From GWB2-37-7 sp942492835 (GTDB lineage Bacteria; Bacillota; Clostridia; Lutisporales; Lutisporaceae), in NCBI GenBank assembly GCA_942492835.1, contig OW818645.1:1116001-1180000 (forward strand): a DNA stretch of 64,000 bases, in the 5' to 3' direction. The translations under genes and the position numbers were made by a program. Position 1 is the first letter of the stretch, and every line of letters starts with the position of its first letter. Below, piece by piece: positions 8,958-17,515 of the stretch. The notes under the pieces are model-generated. The model saw only the letters and a program-made list of their open reading frames with translations. It ran no database searches and was not told where the DNA came from.

Positions 8958-10215
8958 AGTGTTATTGAATTTAAAAGAAAAATATAAGCAAATTGAAATC
9001 CCTTCAGAACTTAATTATGCTATACAAACAGGTATAGACAAAGGAAGAAAAAAACTGTATGAGAGAGGTAAGTACATAAATACAGCAATGAAAATATGTG
9101 CTAGCTTCATTATCGCCATAGTATTATTTACAGGAGGTATAAATGCATCACCTACTTTTGCAGAAGCATTAAAGCTAGTTCCTGTTTTAGGTAAGCTAGT
9201 AGAAGTTCTTCAATTTACAGATGGAAAATCTGGCGGTGGGAAAATAACAGATGGAACAGATATAAATAATATAGGTTTAGTTCAAGAGGACGGTTTTGAG
9301 AATATCATTATTAACTTTTCACAAAGTGATGAACTACAATCGGATGTGGGAGCGTTTAAGGTAAAATATGAAGAAAATCCATATACTATGACTTTTGAAA
9401 TAGGTGGAGCCAGAAAAATTTCTGCAAAGGAAAACTTTGAAAAGATATTAGAAAGTAAGTATGTAAAGGATGTATATACAATTATAACACTTGATGACTC
9501 TTTGATCAGATTTGTTATTGAATTTAAAGAACCAGTAAAATACGTAGTGAAAGAAATGAAAGATCCTGCAAGTATAGTGATTAGTTTAAAAGAAGATACA
9601 CAGTTTGTAGAGAAAAATGTGTATTCATTAAGAACTAATTCTTATCCTAATGGAGAGCAGCTTGGTTCTTTGGAAGAAAAACTTAGTGATGTAAGTCCTA
9701 CAAGGATTCTAAAGGATGCCGAGGGTATGTACTTCATAGAGCTTCAATCATTTGAAACCAAAGAAGATGCATTAACTAAACTCGATGAAATATCAAAGCT
9801 GAATTATGCACTGGTTTTTGTTGAAGAAAGACTTGGAAATGAAGATGCAAAAAGTTGTCCTGCTGAAGCAGAATCAGGAGTTATTAGTCAATATACAGAT
9901 ATAAATCCAGAAAAAATAAACGATAAGGCTAATGTTATGGAGAAGCCATCTTTGTATCAAGTATCTATCCAGGAAGGCAATGAGTATTATTATGGTAGTA
10001 TTGAGATACTTGATAAAGGACTAAATCTATATAGTGAAGATATAAAGACAGAAGCAAAATATTATTTTCAATATAAAGATATTGCCCTTACAAAATTACT
10101 AGGAGAAGCTTCCTTCAAATTAAGAATTGAAACAAATAATAAGACAATAATTGCTTCAGGAGTGTTTTCTGATTTCTTTGAAGAACTCAATAAGTATACC
10201 CAAATTAAGGAGTAA
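8947..10215 (+). CDS. Membrane anti-sigma factor-like protein
   Basis: 422 aa from the ATG at 8947, preceded by AAGGAGGT. A cytoplasmic N-terminus (1-48) is followed by one transmembrane segment near residues 50-67 (ICASFIIAIVLFTGGI). The segment after it, ASPTFAEALKLVPVLGKLVE, is typical of DUF4179/RsiV-like anti-sigma proteins. The outer part is about 340 residues and includes a possible SPOR-like stretch near residues 240-300 (YFIELQSFETKEDALTKLD). Overlap with the sigma gene argues that it holds that sigma factor at the membrane until a signal arrives. The signal is unknown. Family assignment comes from pattern and position. Confidence 0.75.
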   Translation: MNNKVLLNLKEKYKQIEIPSELNYAIQTGIDKGRKKLYERGKYINTAMKICASFIIAIVLFTGGINASPTFAEALKLVPVLGKLVEVLQFTDGKSGGGKITDGTDINNIGLVQEDGFENIIINFSQSDELQSDVGAFKVKYEENPYTMTFEIGGARKISAKENFEKILESKYVKDVYTIITLDDSLIRFVIEFKEPVKYVVKEMKDPASIVISLKEDTQFVEKNVYSLRTNSYPNGEQLGSLEEKLSDVSPTRILKDAEGMYFIELQSFETKEDALTKLDEISKLNYALVFVEERLGNEDAKSCPAEAESGVISQYTDINPEKINDKANVMEKPSLYQVSIQEGNEYYYGSIEILDKGLNLYSEDIKTEAKYYFQYKDIALTKLLGEASFKLRIETNNKTIIASGVFSDFFEELNKYTQIKE

Positions 10216-10296
10216 GAGACTGTAAAACCTGATAATTGCATAATAATAAAAAGCTTCATTAAATGTATTGACTTTCATATTCTGCAAATGTAGAAT

Positions 10297-11072
10297 ATGA
10301 ATATAGGACGTTCTACATTTGCAGAAGAAATCACGTTAAAGGAAGAAATACAAAGTCCGAAAGAGGTACATACTAGCTCTATAACTGATATTTCGTTTCT
10401 ACAAATAGGTGCTAGCATATGGGTTATTGTGGCATGTGGGTTTTCTATTTATCGCATACTTCAATACTTATATTATATTAATAATATAAAACGCTGGTTT
10501 CAAAGAGCAAATTCGGATCAATGTGCAATATTTATTAAAACAAAAGCCGATTTGAAAATTAAAAGAAAAATATCTTTGTATCGTATCGCTGTAAAATAAT
10601 AAATAGTCCCATGATGTTAGGAATAATACATCCAATGGTACTAATTCCCAATATAGAGTATTTTGGAACAGACTTATATTCAATTTTAAAACATGAATTG
10701 ATGCATTATAAATGACATCATATAGAAACGAAGTTTTTATTGTTCTTGGTACAATCTTTATATTGGTTTAATCCATTTGTGTATCTTATGTCAAAGAAAT
10801 CTAATGAAGTAAATGAAATGAGTTGCGATGAATGTGTGATTTGTGGAAATGATGTTATCTATAAAAAAAGATATATGGAAACAATATTACAATCCATTAA
10901 ACAACAAACTAAAGTAACTAGTATATTTACAACAAATTATAATGGAGGAATGAAAACTATGAAAAAAAGATTTGAAAACATTGTGGGAAAAGAAAAGAAA
11001 AGGTTTAGTATCACTTGTTGTAGTGATGATTATATGTTTAGTATTGTCTTCTATAGTGGCATTCAGCGCTAA
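10297..11072 (+). pseudogene. Decayed BlaR1-type M56 membrane peptidase
   Basis: Fragments of an M56 zinc peptidase in two frames. 10297-10599 carries a transmembrane segment (SIWVIVACGFSIYRILQYLYY). After a frameshift near 10590, the stretch SPMMLGIIHPMVLIPNIEY leads to the zinc motif HELMHYK. There a TGA (10712-10714) replaces the expected Arg codon, and the same frame continues HHIETKFLLFLVQSLYWFNPF to SCDECVI. A second frameshift near 10970 moves the reading into the next open frame. The N-terminal membrane helices and any BlaI/MecI repressor partner are absent. At least three lesions make function unlikely. Such proteins normally sense beta-lactams or similar wall signals. Confidence 0.75.
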
Positions 11073-11691
11073 AGGAAATACAGCTAGTAAAGGAAAAGTT
11101 GCTCAAAATACTACTCCACAAACTGTAGTAGACAAAACTGATAAGCAAGAAAAAGCTGTGACTCAAGAACCCGCAAAATTATCTAAAAATATAACTTGTA
11201 TTTATGCAGAATCAAAACCAAATGCAGAATTGGAACAAACTATCATTAAATATTTAGAAATTCCAGATGAATTCCTAGATACAACTAAATACTATTACAA
11301 TTATGTAGACTTAAATTGTGATGGCTCAGATGAAATTTTCGTAGTAGTAATGGGTCCATATACCAGTGGTACTGGCGGTAGTACAGCACTTCATATCATA
11401 CAGACAGGTACTGAAGGAATGCAAGTGAATCAGGTATTTACTCTTATTCAGACACCTATTATTATAAGTGATAAAGTTACAAATGGCTGTAAAGAAATCA
11501 TTGCTATGAGAAGTGGCGGAGGTGCTGCTAGTGAATATGTTGTACTTACTTGCAGTGATGGTCAGTATCAAACTATAAATGAGGGAACTGTAATTAAGGG
11601 ATTAGAAGAGGTTTCTGGAAAAGCTATTATATGCAATGATCTTTTAAAAGATATGGAAGAAGGAAAAATATTATCTTTGAAAAAGAAATAG
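10972..11691 (+). CDS. C-terminal remnant of the M56 protein: membrane-anchored extracellular domain
   Basis: 239 aa open frame that overlaps and continues the broken M56 gene after a frameshift in the A-rich run near 10990. Residues 9-35 are a transmembrane segment (GLVSLVVVMIICLVLSSIVAFSA), then a Thr/Gln-rich linker to about residue 75. The outer domain has VDLNCDGSDEIFVVVMG, a calcium-loop-like motif found in VCBS/FG-GAP-type domains. It may still be made as a small anchored protein using the ATG at 10972, but no convincing ribosome binding site was seen. More likely it is the surviving 3' part of a pseudogene. Confidence 0.5.
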   Translation: MKTLWEKKRKGLVSLVVVMIICLVLSSIVAFSAKGNTASKGKVAQNTTPQTVVDKTDKQEKAVTQEPAKLSKNITCIYAESKPNAELEQTIIKYLEIPDEFLDTTKYYYNYVDLNCDGSDEIFVVVMGPYTSGTGGSTALHIIQTGTEGMQVNQVFTLIQTPIIISDKVTNGCKEIIAMRSGGGAASEYVVLTCSDGQYQTINEGTVIKGLEEVSGKAIICNDLLKDMEEGKILSLKKK

Positions 11692-11720
11692 GAATATATT
11701 GTTTCAATTGTATTGAATGA

Positions 11721-11774
11721 GCACTAAATGCTAAAAAGGACAGATTACCATCTGTCCTTTTTAGCATTTAGTGC
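11721..11774. terminator. Perfect 25-bp palindrome with TACC loop
   Basis: The arms (11721-11745 and 11750-11774) are exact complements, beginning GCACTAAATGC and ending GCATTTAGTGC, with a TCCTTTTTAGC run in the 3' arm. It follows the M56 remnant and merges by 5 nt into REP-A copy 4. It is much longer and cleaner than a usual intrinsic terminator. Confidence 0.7.
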
Positions 11775-11836
11775 CAAGCACAGCAGTTAGACAGTTATTT
11801 AAAACATATTACTTATTAACTGTCGGACCTGGCACC
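11770..11836. repeat. REP-A palindromic repeat, copy 4
   Basis: Slightly shortened copy (AGTGCCAAGC ... CCTGGCACC) that has lost part of the right inner arm. It lies between the long palindrome and the stop of the convergent surface-protein gene. Confidence 0.8.
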
Positions 11837-11854
11837 ATATTGTTCTCAAAAATT

Positions 11855-14842
11855 CTATTCTACTATTTTTTTCACATACCGATAAAGTATTGCGGCGACC
11901 TCAGCCCGTGTTGCTTTGCCGTGGGGGTCAAACACGCCGCCCGGCTTGCCGCTTATCACTCCCGCGTTGCGAAGTACAGCAACAGGCTCTTTTGCATAGC
12001 TCACAATGTCCTCGTCGTCCGCAAATGAATCGTTTTGGAGCGGCGTCGCAATATCCTTGCCCGCGAATTTGGCATAACGCATCAGTATTGCAGCCAAGTC
12101 CTGACGGGTAATTTCTACGTCTGGGGAAAACTTGTCGTCGCCTGTGCCGCTTACAAGACCGTTGTCTTTTGCCCATTCAACAGAAGGTGCATACCATGAA
12201 TTGACATTCACATCGCTAAATGCATTCCCTGTAAAACCGCTCAAATCGGCTCTATGAAGCCGTCCGAGTATCGTTACTAGCATACCTCGCGTCATTGCCA
12301 GATTCGGGCTGAACTTTGTTTCGCTTGTACCACTATACAGACCGTTTTTAAAAGCCCACATAACATCCCCTGCATACCAAGCATCAACTGGAACATCGAC
12401 AAATGGTATATATTTGTTACTTGTCTGCACTTCATTATCTGACGGCCATATTAATTTCTCTTTTGGCTCTTCTCCCCAAACAACCGCATCCGGTACATCA
12501 GCCAGATAAATTTCGGCATTTTTCATTGTCTTTGAATCCAATATCACTTTCTGACCGTCCGAGAGCAATATGACACAACTCTTATTGGCTGTTCCGTCCT
12601 CGTTTAGCATATCAACGCCGATATTTATTTCTACAACATCCAAATTTACGATTTTGATGCGGCTCAATGAGGGATAGTTATCTACAATGCTGACAGATCC
12701 TTCCGGATTGCTCCTGATAACATATGTATCCTCACCAAGACCACCTTTTAGTATGTCATAGCCAGTGTTACCAATTAATATGTCATTTCCGGAGCCTCCT
12801 TTTAAAATATCGTTTCCAGCACCGCCAAACATGATACCTCCAGTTAAACTCATATATTCATAGTTATCATTGCCAGAAGTCCCCAGATAAACTTCTTCAT
12901 CAGACGCATTCGGATTCTCTTCACTCGAAGCAAGTCCATGCCCTACGAAATACTCCCACGCTCCTTCATATGATTTGTACTCAGATGGTCCGATGGAATA
13001 CTTTCCATTCTCGTAGACTATGGATCGACTTATGCCATGATCTTCTAAAGAAATATTGGGCATATTAATTTCATGATGACTTCTAACAGAAATGGAATGC
13101 TTACCTACTAATTGATCGTTCATATGAATCCAAGGGTCAAGATTATCCAGCTTATCATTTCCTGCAAAATCATGGGTCAGGTAGTTTTTACGTATTGTAA
13201 GCGGGATTGTCCAACCCTCCGCACTGTTGATAGTGTGCGCCTTTACACCTAATGTTAAAGCCACATGGCTCGCCAACGCACCGCCAAGCGAATGCCCGAC
13301 GACAAACGTGCGTTCATCATGGTTATCTCTAAAGAAGTTCAGCGCCTGCTGGAATTGGGTGTTCAAAATTCCCTTTACTCCAAAAAGAGCATCTGTGTAC
13401 AAACTGTCATTCACATTCGGATCTGTCCCCTTGTACGCCACAGCATTTGCTCCTTTATTATTCTCTACTGCTGCTGCAAAAAACGACCAGCCGGTTCCAT
13501 TTTCTGGGTCAACAGCACTATCCCAAGATTTCAGTTCACTGTTCCAAGAACTGCTGTCAATCCCTGAATAGTTTTTAACTCTCCAACCTCCAACAGATGC
13601 GTAGATAAAATCTGCCACGGTAATGTTCTCTCCGTTCTTCAGGTGCGGCAACTTTTTCTCCAAATCTTTTGTGTTATTTCCACGAATATAGAATTCCTTA
13701 ATGGCTTCACCCACAGACATTCCTCTATAAGGACCTTCAGGGTCAGCACTCAGCATATAGACGAACTGAGAGATTGCAAGGTAAGTTTCAGATTCATTCT
13801 TATCCGACTCATCCCAATTATCCGCATTCTCCCATACAGCATGAAGGATAAAAATCGGTTCATTTTCCCATACAGCAAGCGGCTCAGTGTTGTTATAATC
13901 CCATATTTTCATAGGTTCTTTCGTTTTATACCCAAAAAGCTCCGTCTGTCCGCCAGCCGCTTTGTAAGCCCAGCCATGAAAATTAAAATGCATTTCGGGA
14001 TGCACTGGATACTCTCCGACATTTTGCTTTGTAAGCGATTTGGGTGCTTCGCTTCTTTTCATTGGCTTTGCGACACTGTACCCATTGCCAAGGTCAAGAT
14101 AGATGCCTGGATTGTACTTATATATATTCTGATATACAGAGTAGTCCATGTCATTATTCAATTCCGCATAAGCAAAGCAAACTTCCCCATCAAATTCACA
14201 AATAAACGGTCCGCCACTAAGGTCTACTTCATTATGCCAGTTGTTACTTGACGCATATGCGTAGTGTTGATCGCAATATGGACCGTGCCAAATATTTGGC
14301 TCTCGACCATTCCCGCTATGGTCAAATCCGTTATGAGACCCGATACACCAAGCGTCATAACCTAAGGGTAAATATTGTGACCCATTGATATTCCCTTCTT
14401 TATCATATGTATATAACTGACGTCCAAAAGTGTTACCGTCCACCCAGTTCCACGTACCGTTTGTTTCACTGGCACCAATCGCAAATTCTGCATTATTATT
14501 CGCACTCATAGCCATCAGTCTTATTATTGCAGAATTTTCCGCACTGCTCTCAACGGTTGCCAAATGAGCATCAACGCCAGCCGCATATCCAAGCCCTTCG
14601 CAAAATGCTTGTTGGCGTTCCCAATCCCAAGAAGAATCCTGTCCCGAAAAAACAACGTAGGTATGCCCTCCAGAATAAACCCCACATTCCGGCACAATAA
14701 TCATTTTGCTATCCGCCGAGTTTTCCGCCGCAAAAACATCCGAACAAACGAGTGCACCGGGAATCGAACCGACTACCAATGCCATACAGAGAAGTAATGA
14801 TACAATTGCTTTTAATACTCTTGCTTTTGATTTAATACACAT
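11855..14842 (-). CDS. Secreted C-type-lectin / class 3 lipase / RTX / SLH surface protein
   Basis: 995 aa. A signal peptide (1-39, ending FAAEN) leads to a C-type-lectin-like domain at 55-217 (SGGHTYVVFSG, HLATVESSAEN, WNWVDG, PFICEF). Residues 280-340 resemble an InlB-type repeat. A class 3 lipase domain at about 400-610 has the nucleophile elbow VVGHSLGG (Ser518). Glycine/aspartate-rich RTX nonapeptides occur at 655-705 (GGAGNDILKGGSGNDILIG), binding Ca2+. Three SLH repeats (812-995) would hold it to the cell wall. AAGGAGG precedes the ATG. Base composition is visibly G+C-richer than the neighbours, suggesting transfer. The lipid or phospholipid substrate is unknown. Flanked by REP-A repeats. 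Confidence 0.85.
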   Translation of the reverse strand: MCIKSKARVLKAIVSLLLCMALVVGSIPGALVCSDVFAAENSADSKMIIVPECGVYSGGHTYVVFSGQDSSWDWERQQAFCEGLGYAAGVDAHLATVESSAENSAIIRLMAMSANNNAEFAIGASETNGTWNWVDGNTFGRQLYTYDKEGNINGSQYLPLGYDAWCIGSHNGFDHSGNGREPNIWHGPYCDQHYAYASSNNWHNEVDLSGGPFICEFDGEVCFAYAELNNDMDYSVYQNIYKYNPGIYLDLGNGYSVAKPMKRSEAPKSLTKQNVGEYPVHPEMHFNFHGWAYKAAGGQTELFGYKTKEPMKIWDYNNTEPLAVWENEPIFILHAVWENADNWDESDKNESETYLAISQFVYMLSADPEGPYRGMSVGEAIKEFYIRGNNTKDLEKKLPHLKNGENITVADFIYASVGGWRVKNYSGIDSSSWNSELKSWDSAVDPENGTGWSFFAAAVENNKGANAVAYKGTDPNVNDSLYTDALFGVKGILNTQFQQALNFFRDNHDERTFVVGHSLGGALASHVALTLGVKAHTINSAEGWTIPLTIRKNYLTHDFAGNDKLDNLDPWIHMNDQLVGKHSISVRSHHEINMPNISLEDHGISRSIVYENGKYSIGPSEYKSYEGAWEYFVGHGLASSEENPNASDEEVYLGTSGNDNYEYMSLTGGIMFGGAGNDILKGGSGNDILIGNTGYDILKGGLGEDTYVIRSNPEGSVSIVDNYPSLSRIKIVNLDVVEINIGVDMLNEDGTANKSCVILLSDGQKVILDSKTMKNAEIYLADVPDAVVWGEEPKEKLIWPSDNEVQTSNKYIPFVDVPVDAWYAGDVMWAFKNGLYSGTSETKFSPNLAMTRGMLVTILGRLHRADLSGFTGNAFSDVNVNSWYAPSVEWAKDNGLVSGTGDDKFSPDVEITRQDLAAILMRYAKFAGKDIATPLQNDSFADDEDIVSYAKEPVAVLRNAGVISGKPGGVFDPHGKATRAEVAAILYRYVKKIVE

Positions 14843-14872
14843 ATAAATCCTCCTTAAAATTGATATGACTTT

Positions 14873-14906
14873 AGGTGACAGTCACGACAGATAGACAGTT
14901 ATTTAT
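14873..14906. repeat. REP-A half element on the 3' side of RAYT-1 (copy 5)
   Basis: Left half of the palindrome (GGTGACAGTCACGACAG, ATAGACAGTTATTT). It overlaps the stop region of the transposase gene, so gene plus half-repeats form one unit with the copy at 15798. Confidence 0.75.
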
Positions 14907-15739
14907 CTACCATACTTGGCTATCAATTCTTTTATAGCACTTTCTGTTGTTTTTATGCTATTTCCTATCTCTTTATTTGTATACTTCAAAGCTAACGCCG
15001 CTCTTGCATACTCTACCTTATATGAAGTCAAAGACCTTTTTCTTGAGCCTTCTTTTACTAACTGGTAATCTTCTGTGCTTATCCCTGTATCGATTAAGAT
15101 CTCATCAAGTCTTTTTCTTTCTATGATTTTCTTCTTGCTTGAGCACATTAACTGGTACGCCTCATCCCCTATTACTTTTACCTGTTCATAATCTGCTTCT
15201 ACCTTTTCTAGCATTAATTCCCTATACTTCTTTATTGCCTCTTCTCTATCTTTGTTTAGCATATCTAATATTACATTAGTACTGAGAAATCCATTAAGGT
15301 TTTTTCTGTAAAATATGTCACTGCTCCACTTGTACTCTTCTACAGTTTTGCATATATGCGCTTCTACTGGATTCTGATGTACATACCTAAGAAGTTCAAC
15401 TAAATACCGTTCATCTTGCACCAATATCGCTTTATATCTTCCTTGAAAAACATGACCTACTCTTTTGTATTTTGAGTTGTAGTATTTGCTGTATTTGTTG
15501 TTAATCTGATGCATTACCTCTTGCAGCTTTCTATCCATTGTTTGTATGATTATATGATAGTGATTATCCATAAGTACAAAACCATAAATCCGATATCCCA
15601 TTCCCTCAACTGTCTCTTTAATTTGCTCTATATAGTATTCTTTATCTATGTCTTCTTTGAATATATACTCTTTGTTATTACCTCTAGCAATAACATAATA
15701 TATCCCACCCTTATACTCTTCTCTCCGAGGTCTGCCCAT
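14903..15739 (-). CDS. REP-associated tyrosine transposase (RAYT-1)
   Basis: 278 aa. Y1/HUH superfamily protein related to IS200/IS605 TnpA. Residues 10-25 (GGIYYVIARGNNKEYIF) are the family signature. The HUH pair is in MDNHYHIII near residue 58, and the candidate catalytic Tyr is in INNKYSKYYNSKY near residue 85. RVGHVFQGRYKA and YVHQNPVEA follow. Residues about 225-278 form a DnaA-like helix-turn-helix. Such proteins nick and move short palindromes. REP-A halves abut both ends of the gene, and further REP-A copies are scattered nearby, which makes this the likely REP-A enzyme. It looks intact. Confidence 0.9.
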   Translation of the reverse strand: MGRPRREEYKGGIYYVIARGNNKEYIFKEDIDKEYYIEQIKETVEGMGYRIYGFVLMDNHYHIIIQTMDRKLQEVMHQINNKYSKYYNSKYKRVGHVFQGRYKAILVQDERYLVELLRYVHQNPVEAHICKTVEEYKWSSDIFYRKNLNGFLSTNVILDMLNKDREEAIKKYRELMLEKVEADYEQVKVIGDEAYQLMCSSKKKIIERKRLDEILIDTGISTEDYQLVKEGSRKRSLTSYKVEYARAALALKYTNKEIGNSIKTTESAIKELIAKYGR

Positions 15740-15750
15740 AAAAAAACCCT

Positions 15751-15781
15751 CCTGATAGTACGTTTATTCTTATACTATCAG
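15751..15781 (-). promoter_or_regulatory. Leader hairpin abutting the RAYT-1 ribosome binding site
   Basis: Arms CTGATAGTA and TACTATCAG; on the minus strand the 3' arm runs straight into GAGGG, a T-run and the ATG. The structure would touch the Shine-Dalgarno sequence and could keep transposase translation low. Inferred from position only. Confidence 0.45.
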
Positions 15782-15797
15782 AAGAGCCTACATGTGT

Positions 15798-15829
15798 CAA
15801 TAACTGTCTAAGTGTCGTGCCTGGCACTA
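15798..15829. repeat. REP-A half element on the 5' side of RAYT-1 (copy 6)
   Basis: Right half of the palindrome (CAATAACTGTCTAAG, then GTGCCTGGCACT). It overlaps the stop codon of the radical SAM gene at 15827, so insertion happened exactly at that gene's end. Confidence 0.75.
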
Positions 15830-16945
15830 TATCAATACTGGTTTATAGTCATCAGGCAATTCTTCTTCACTTAAAAATTTAAAATTGTCATCATTCAGTA
15901 TTGGTATAAATACTTCGTATGGAATCCTAGAAAACTCACAGGCATAATCACTGGCTCCGAACCACATACCCTCTTTGCTGCTCAAATTTAAACTTCTAAC
16001 AAATTTTGTATAGTTTGAACAATCATGAACTGCTAAATCCCAGTTTTCTTCATCTGCTATTTTCATAAATTTCAGAGTTAATTCTCTACTCCAAATTGGA
16101 GATATATAGCCATGTCTGGAAATATACATGTTTTCCCCATAATAATTGTCTATGTTATTCTCATTTAAATGTAATTCTGCACAATTGATAAAATCGAGTT
16201 TTGTCTCTAATATCGCTTGCTTTTTCTTAAAAAATGCTTCGAAAAACTCAGGAGTCATTGGAGTTTCAATACCTACATTTTTAATATATTTTTTCGCTAT
16301 TCCAATATTTTGAATAACCTTGTCTGAACACTTAGAAGCACCTAAGTTGAAACGTATCTCGTTAAGACCGGCTTCGCCTAATGCTTTTAATGTCTCTTCC
16401 TTAGCTAAAGTGCCATTTGTGTATAAATGTTGATGAATCCCCGCACCACTAAATTTCTTTATAACCGAATAGTATTTTTCAATTTCCATGAATGGCTCTA
16501 AATAAACATAGGAAATGCCAGTGGGTTTCTGCTGGATAGAAAGAAGCAGCTCAATATCCTTCTCGTAAAATTTAGTGCCCCCAATTTCCCACATATCTTC
16601 GCCAACTGGAGGAATATATTCTAGTTGTCCATAATTATAACAGAACTTGCACTCTAAGTTACATTTGTTTGTTTTCCTAATTGCACTCAAACCAGTGCCC
16701 AACAGACAAGAACGACATCCTTTTGGGAATTTGTTTTCATTTCCCACAAATAAAGATCTATTCTCCAAAGTTTTCAAACTTCTAATTTCCGACATTAACG
16801 TATCATTTCTATGATCGATTGCTGCCTCAATTTGTGCAAAAGTAGAGTAAATGATTTCTTCATGTTTTGTGCTAATCTCTTCTTCCTCAGTCAATTGCGA
16901 AAAAAAATCAAACCATATCAACGCATCTTTCTTTGAAATTTTCAT
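15827..16945 (-). CDS. Radical SAM protein of unknown substrate
   Basis: 372 aa. The [4Fe-4S]-binding motif CNLECKFC (CxxxCxxC) lies near residue 95, followed by a barrel with FMEIEKYYSVIKKFSGAGI and HLYTNGTLAKEE, the latter typical of radical SAM enzymes. An extra CRSC pair sits before the motif near residue 77, and two more Cys occur in the C-terminal third (DCSN, YACEF). GGAGG precedes the ATG. It would cleave S-adenosylmethionine to start radical chemistry, but no partner peptide or substrate gene is adjacent, so the reaction is unknown. The 3' end coincides with a REP-A half element. Confidence 0.8.
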   Translation of the reverse strand: MKISKKDALIWFDFFSQLTEEEEISTKHEEIIYSTFAQIEAAIDHRNDTLMSEIRSLKTLENRSLFVGNENKFPKGCRSCLLGTGLSAIRKTNKCNLECKFCYNYGQLEYIPPVGEDMWEIGGTKFYEKDIELLLSIQQKPTGISYVYLEPFMEIEKYYSVIKKFSGAGIHQHLYTNGTLAKEETLKALGEAGLNEIRFNLGASKCSDKVIQNIGIAKKYIKNVGIETPMTPEFFEAFFKKKQAILETKLDFINCAELHLNENNIDNYYGENMYISRHGYISPIWSRELTLKFMKIADEENWDLAVHDCSNYTKFVRSLNLSSKEGMWFGASDYACEFSRIPYEVFIPILNDDNFKFLSEEELPDDYKPVLI

Positions 16946-16984
16946 AACCTATCCTCCTCTAATTAATCCTCTTGAAGACTCAAT

Positions 16985-17161
16985 TCAAATCTTCTTGCTA
17001 TGCTTTTTAATAAAAGTACCATCTCCACGGGGTTTGAGTGGACAGCATTGATGTCTTTCAACCCGTCTGTCCTCGGAAACATATCCACTACATTCTACAT
17101 AATTAACTGAATGTATTTTACCGCATAAATTGGAATTTGTCACTAAAACAGTTCTTCGCAA
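16985..17161 (-). CDS. Possible small Cys-rich protein
   Basis: 58 codons from a TTG at 17161 directly after the TAA of the preceding reading frame. The sequence includes NSNLCGKIHSVNYVECSGYV and ERHQCCPLKPRGDG and is basic at the end (IKKHSKKI). The composition looks protein-like, with four Cys, but there is no strong ribosome binding site. Family not recognised; may be the tail of a decayed operon. Confidence 0.35.
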   Translation of the reverse strand: MRRTVLVTNSNLCGKIHSVNYVECSGYVSEDRRVERHQCCPLKPRGDGTFIKKHSKKI

Positions 17162-17515
17162 TTATCGATTCTTATTTCGCAGCCATGCTTGATGTTCACT
17201 TTCCATTTGGTAGATTTCTCTTTCCAAATCCTTGATTTTTTGTTTGATCTCATCACATTTTGCCCTAAGCTCTTGGGCTTTTTGCAGATCTTTATCGTAT
17301 TATTCGGCTATAATTCTTTGAATATCTACCTTGTTAAAATAGTTTTTTAAGTCTTTAAGTTGTTGTCTTTTTTCATAAATTTCATCTGTTATCAGTGTTT
17401 TTGAAATATACATTGCTTTTATCATATTCTTGAAACGATTGTGATGAAAAGTACCCTCCGCAAATTTTGGTTGCATTTTTTCACATAAAATGTCCCAGTC
17501 CACGTTGGTGCATAG
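17162..17515 (-). pseudogene. Gene fragment, C-terminal part with an internal stop
   Basis: Directly after the stop of the immunity-like gene, the same frame continues as CTNVDWDILCEKMQPKFAE. A TAA at 17300-17302 interrupts it, and it goes on YDKDLQKAQELRAKCDEIK to WLRNKNR. The second half is strongly coiled-coil. It reads like the C-terminus of a larger AT-rich gene whose front was replaced by the G+C-rich immunity gene. The parent family is not recognised. An alternative start at 17503 gives 67 aa up to the TAA. Confidence 0.5.

Noticed and set aside
13227..14251. Long plus-strand open frames inside the lipase gene
   Set aside because: They mirror the G+C-rich minus-strand gene, have no ribosome binding sites and no recognisable proteins.
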